64,000 bases of DNA from Rhinopithecus roxellana. Its lineage: Eukaryota > Chordata > Mammalia > Primates > Cercopithecidae. The stretch spans positions 53,826,250-53,890,249 of the forward strand of contig NC_044562.1 in assembly GCF_007565055.1 (NCBI RefSeq), in the 5' to 3' direction. This document shows positions 60,701-64,000 of this stretch, in pieces. Below the pieces are notes generated by a model, which saw only the letters and a program-made list of their open reading frames with translations, was not told the DNA's origin and did not search any database. A program made the translations under genes and the position numbers. Numbering within the stretch: the stretch's first letter is position 1; the number at the start of each line of letters is the position of its first letter.

Positions 60701-63700
60701 CTAGCCCTGTGTATGTATAGCGTGTGATGGGATATTCGGGAGCACTTTGAAGCTAACGGTGAAAAAGGAAATAGGTTCAGACAGAAAATGGAGAGAAACT
60801 TTCCGAGGAACTGCTTTGTGACGTGTGCATTCCAGTCACAGTATTATACCACTCTTCATATACAGCTTCGCGGAAACCCTTTTGGAGAAACAGCTATGAA
60901 GTGGTATTCGGGAGCATGCTGATGCTGATGGTGAAAAGGGAAATAGCCACAGACAAAAACTGGAAAGAAGCTTTCTAGGAAACTACTCTGTGATATGTGT
61001 AATCATCTCACATAAATAAAGCTTTCTTTACATTACGCAGCTTGGAAACTGTCATGGACGGATCCACGAAGTTTCTTCTCATGAAGCACAGTTTGAACAC
61101 TGTTCCTGTAAAACCAAAAGAGTGATATTCAGAGCGTATTGAAGACTATGGCAAAAACTGAAATGTCATCCAATAAAAAAAGGAAAGAAGCACTCGAAGA
61201 AACTGCTCTCTGACATGTTGATTCTTTTCAAACGATTAAAGCTTACTTTACATTTCCCAGTTTGAAAGTCATTCTTTGAGGTTTCTGCCAAGGGATAGTA
61301 TGTGTTGACCGAAGGCCTTTGTGAGGCTCGGAAATGTCTTCCAACCAAAATCGGAGAGAAGATTTCTGTGCAACACTTTTGTGATGTTTGCAATCATCTC
61401 AGCGTTAAAACATTCTTTGGATTGAGCAGTTTGAAATCACTGTTTCTGTATTATCTGAGAAAAAGCATTTGGAAACGCTTTTTAGAATATCCGGAAAAAG
61501 AAATAACCTCAGAGAGAAACCAGAAGGAAGCTTTCCATGAAACTGCTCTGTGTCACATGAATTCTGCTCACACATTTAAACTTCTCTTTTCATTGAGCTC
61601 TATCATAACCCTGTTTTGTTTAGTCTGTGAAGGGATATTCTGGAGGGCTTTGAGGCTTACGGTGAGAAAGGAAACGTCTTCAGATAGAAACTGGAGAGAA
61701 GCGTTCTGAGGAGCTGCTTTGTGACGTGTGCATTCCACTCACAGAAATTTACTTTTCTTCTCCTAGAGGATTCCAGAGTCCCTTTTGTAGAAAAAGCTAC
61801 CAACAGATATTCGGGAGTATAGTGACGGCTGTGGTGAAAAAGGAAATATCCTCAGACAAAAACTGGAAAGAAGATTTCTGTGAAACTGCTTTGTGTTAGA
61901 TATATTTATTCATCTCGCATAGTTTATACATTCATTATATTATGCAGTTTGGAAACTCCGTTATGCAGAGATCTGCAAAGGGACATTCTGGAACACATTG
62001 AGGCCTATGGTGAAAGAGGGGATATCTTCAGATAAAAACTGGATAGAAGCTTTCTGAGAAACTACTTTGTGATGTATGCATTCCACTCAGGGAGTTATAC
62101 CTCTTTTCTCACAAGGAAGCGTTTGAACCGTGTTCTTGTGAAACCGAAAAAGTGATATTTTGGAACGCATTGAGGACTATGGCGAATATTGAAATATACA
62201 GAAATAAAATCGAGGAGGAAGCGTTCCAATAATCTGCTCTCTGATATGGGCATTCCCTTCACAGAGTTAATGCTTACTCTATGATGCCCAGTTTCGAAAC
62301 TCTGTCTTTGAAGAATCTGTGAAGGGATATTTAGTGATGCCCAGAGGCTTGTGGTGAGCGAGGAAACGTCTTCCAATGAAACCTGCAGAGAAACATTCTG
62401 AGCAACTGTTTTGTGATGTGTGTATTCGTCTCCTAGAGTTAAACTGTTCTTTGGATTCAGCAGCTTGAAATCACTGTTATTGTGGAATCTGAGGAAGGAC
62501 ATTTGGGAATGATCCTTAGAATATGGAGAAAGAAATATCCTGAGGTAAAATCCAGAAGGAAGCTTTCCGTGAAACTGCTCTGTGTCTTATTAATTCTGCT
62601 CACTCAGATAAGCCTCCATTTTCTTTGAGCAATTTTCTACCACTGTGTATGTTTAGTGTGTGATGGGATATTCGGGAGCACTTTGAGGCTAACCGTGAAA
62701 AAGGAAATACGTTCAGCCCGAAACTGAAGAGAAGCTTTCCGAGGAACTGCTTTGTGAGGTCTGCATTCCAGTCACCGTGTTATATCTCTCTTCTCATACA
62801 GCGTCGGGGAAACCCATTTGGAGAAACAGGGACCAAGTGATATTCGGGAGGATGCTGATGCCAATGGTGAAAAGGGAAAGAGCCTCAGCCAAAAACTGGA
62901 AAGAAGCTTTCAACGAAACTACTCTGTGATATATGTACTCATATCACATAGATAAAGCTTTCTTTATATTACGCACCTTGGAAACTCTCATGGACGGATC
63001 CTCGAAGGGACCTTCGGGAGCACATTCTGGACTCTGGTGAAAAAGGAAATATCTTCAGATAAAAACTGGAAAGAAGCTTTCTGTGAATCTGCTTTTTGCT
63101 ATGTTTATTCGTCTCACATAGATGAAGCTTTCTTTACATTATGCAGCATGGAAACTCCCTCGTGGATGGATCCATGAAGGGATATTTTGGATCACGTTCC
63201 GGCCTATGGTGAAACATCAAATATAGTCAGATAAAAACTGGAGAGAAGCTGTCTGAGAAACTGCTTGGTGATGTGTGCATTCCACTCAGGGAGTTATAAC
63301 TTTCTTGTTATAAGTCACAGTTTAAAGACTGTTCCTGTAAAAACAATAGAGTGATATTCAGAGCATATTGAAAACTATGGCAAAAAGTGAAATGTCGTCA
63401 AATAAAAAACAGAAAGAAGCACTCACAGAAACCACTCTCTGACATGTCCATTCTTTTCACAGGGATAAAGCTTACTCTACATTTCCCAGTTTGAAAGTCG
63501 GTCTCTGAGCGTCCTGGAAAGGGGTAGAAATTGGCGACCTGAGGCCTGTGTAAGGCAAATAAATGTCTTCCATCGAAAATCGGAGAGAAAGTTTCTGTGC
63601 CACTCTTTTGTGATGTTTGTATTCATCTTACAGGGTAAAATCATTGTTTGGATTGAGCAGTTTGAAATCACTGTTTTTGTGGAATCTGAGAAAGAACATT

Positions 63701-64000
63701 TGGAAACGCTCTTTAGATTATCCTGAAAAAGAAATAACCTCAGAGAGAAAGCAGAAGGAAGCTTTCTGTGAAAATGCTCTGTGTCACGTGAATTCCATTC
63801 ACACAGTTAGGCTTCTCTTTTATTTGAGCTGTATCATAACACTGTTTTTGTTTAGTCTCCGAAGGGATATTCTGGAGGGCTTTGAGGCTTACAGTGAGAA
63901 TGGAAACGTTTTCAGTTAGAAACTGTCGAGAAGGTTTCTGAGGAGCTGCTTTGGGTCGTGTGCATTCCATTCGCAGAAATATACCTATCTTCTCCTTGAG
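57716..64000 (+). repeat. Inverted arm of the 13-monomer alpha satellite family
   Basis: From here the monomers read in the alphoid consensus direction ('gaaaaaggaaatatcttcag', 'ctggaaagaagctttctgtg'). The marker in reverse complement occurs near 59226, 61166 and 63396 (spacings 1940 and 2230 bp), so both the full 13-monomer unit and the shortened one are present. The first 1.1 kb (57716 to about 58830), reversed, match 43010-44110 in detail. The array continues past the window end. No L1, LTR or gene is present. Confidence 0.92.

Noticed and set aside
1..64000. Assigning a specific chromosome or a named suprachromosomal family
   Set aside because: Alpha families and L1PA tails of this kind occur in several pericentromeres. 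Without a database comparison the sequence alone does not settle it.

Overview
This window is primate (human or close hominoid) pericentromeric heterochromatin. Almost all of it is divergent alpha satellite: AT-rich monomers of about 171 bp whose reverse complement follows the alphoid consensus. The rest is 5'-truncated L1 (LINE-1) insertions and one solo retroviral LTR. I see no functional protein-coding or RNA gene. The many short open frames of 60-110 codons are chance frames repeated with the satellite. The only real coding relics are broken C-terminal pieces of L1 ORF2. There are no bacterial features, CRISPR arrays or operons. I recalled the alphoid and L1 consensus sequences from memory and made all comparisons by eye.

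Layout. (1) 1-5432: alpha satellite on the minus strand with a 4-monomer period of 684-687 bp. (2) 5433-24870: three tandem copies of a 6.41-kb composite unit plus about 215 bp of a fourth. Each copy holds about 23 alpha monomers and two L1 tails, so six L1 tails have been carried along by satellite amplification. (3) 24871-31673: L1-free divergent alpha satellite, with a 6-monomer period (about 1.03 kb) at 27.1-29.6 kb, a very divergent block at 30.06-30.68 kb, and a 3-monomer period just before the edge. (4) 31674-57715: a different alpha family, still on the minus strand, with a 13-monomer period of about 2.22 kb. It is broken up by hybrid-monomer deletions, a 438-bp solo LTR (36199-36636), a chimeric L1 (37817-39791) and a twin-primed, 5'-inverted L1 (41382-42303). 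(5) 57716-64000: the same 13-monomer family turned round to the plus strand after an abrupt inversion at 57715/57716.

The parts share a history rather than a pathway. L1s and an LTR landed in old alpha satellite. Unequal exchange then amplified and deleted monomers and hitch-hiking L1s, and an inversion joined two arms. Variant bases in the 6.4-kb array appear to record the last unequal crossover. The two inverted-L1 loci share an inversion joint but differ in outcome, one simple and one fused to a second L1 with loss of about 640 bp of satellite. I found no new molecular system. The interest lies in these readable recombination histories.
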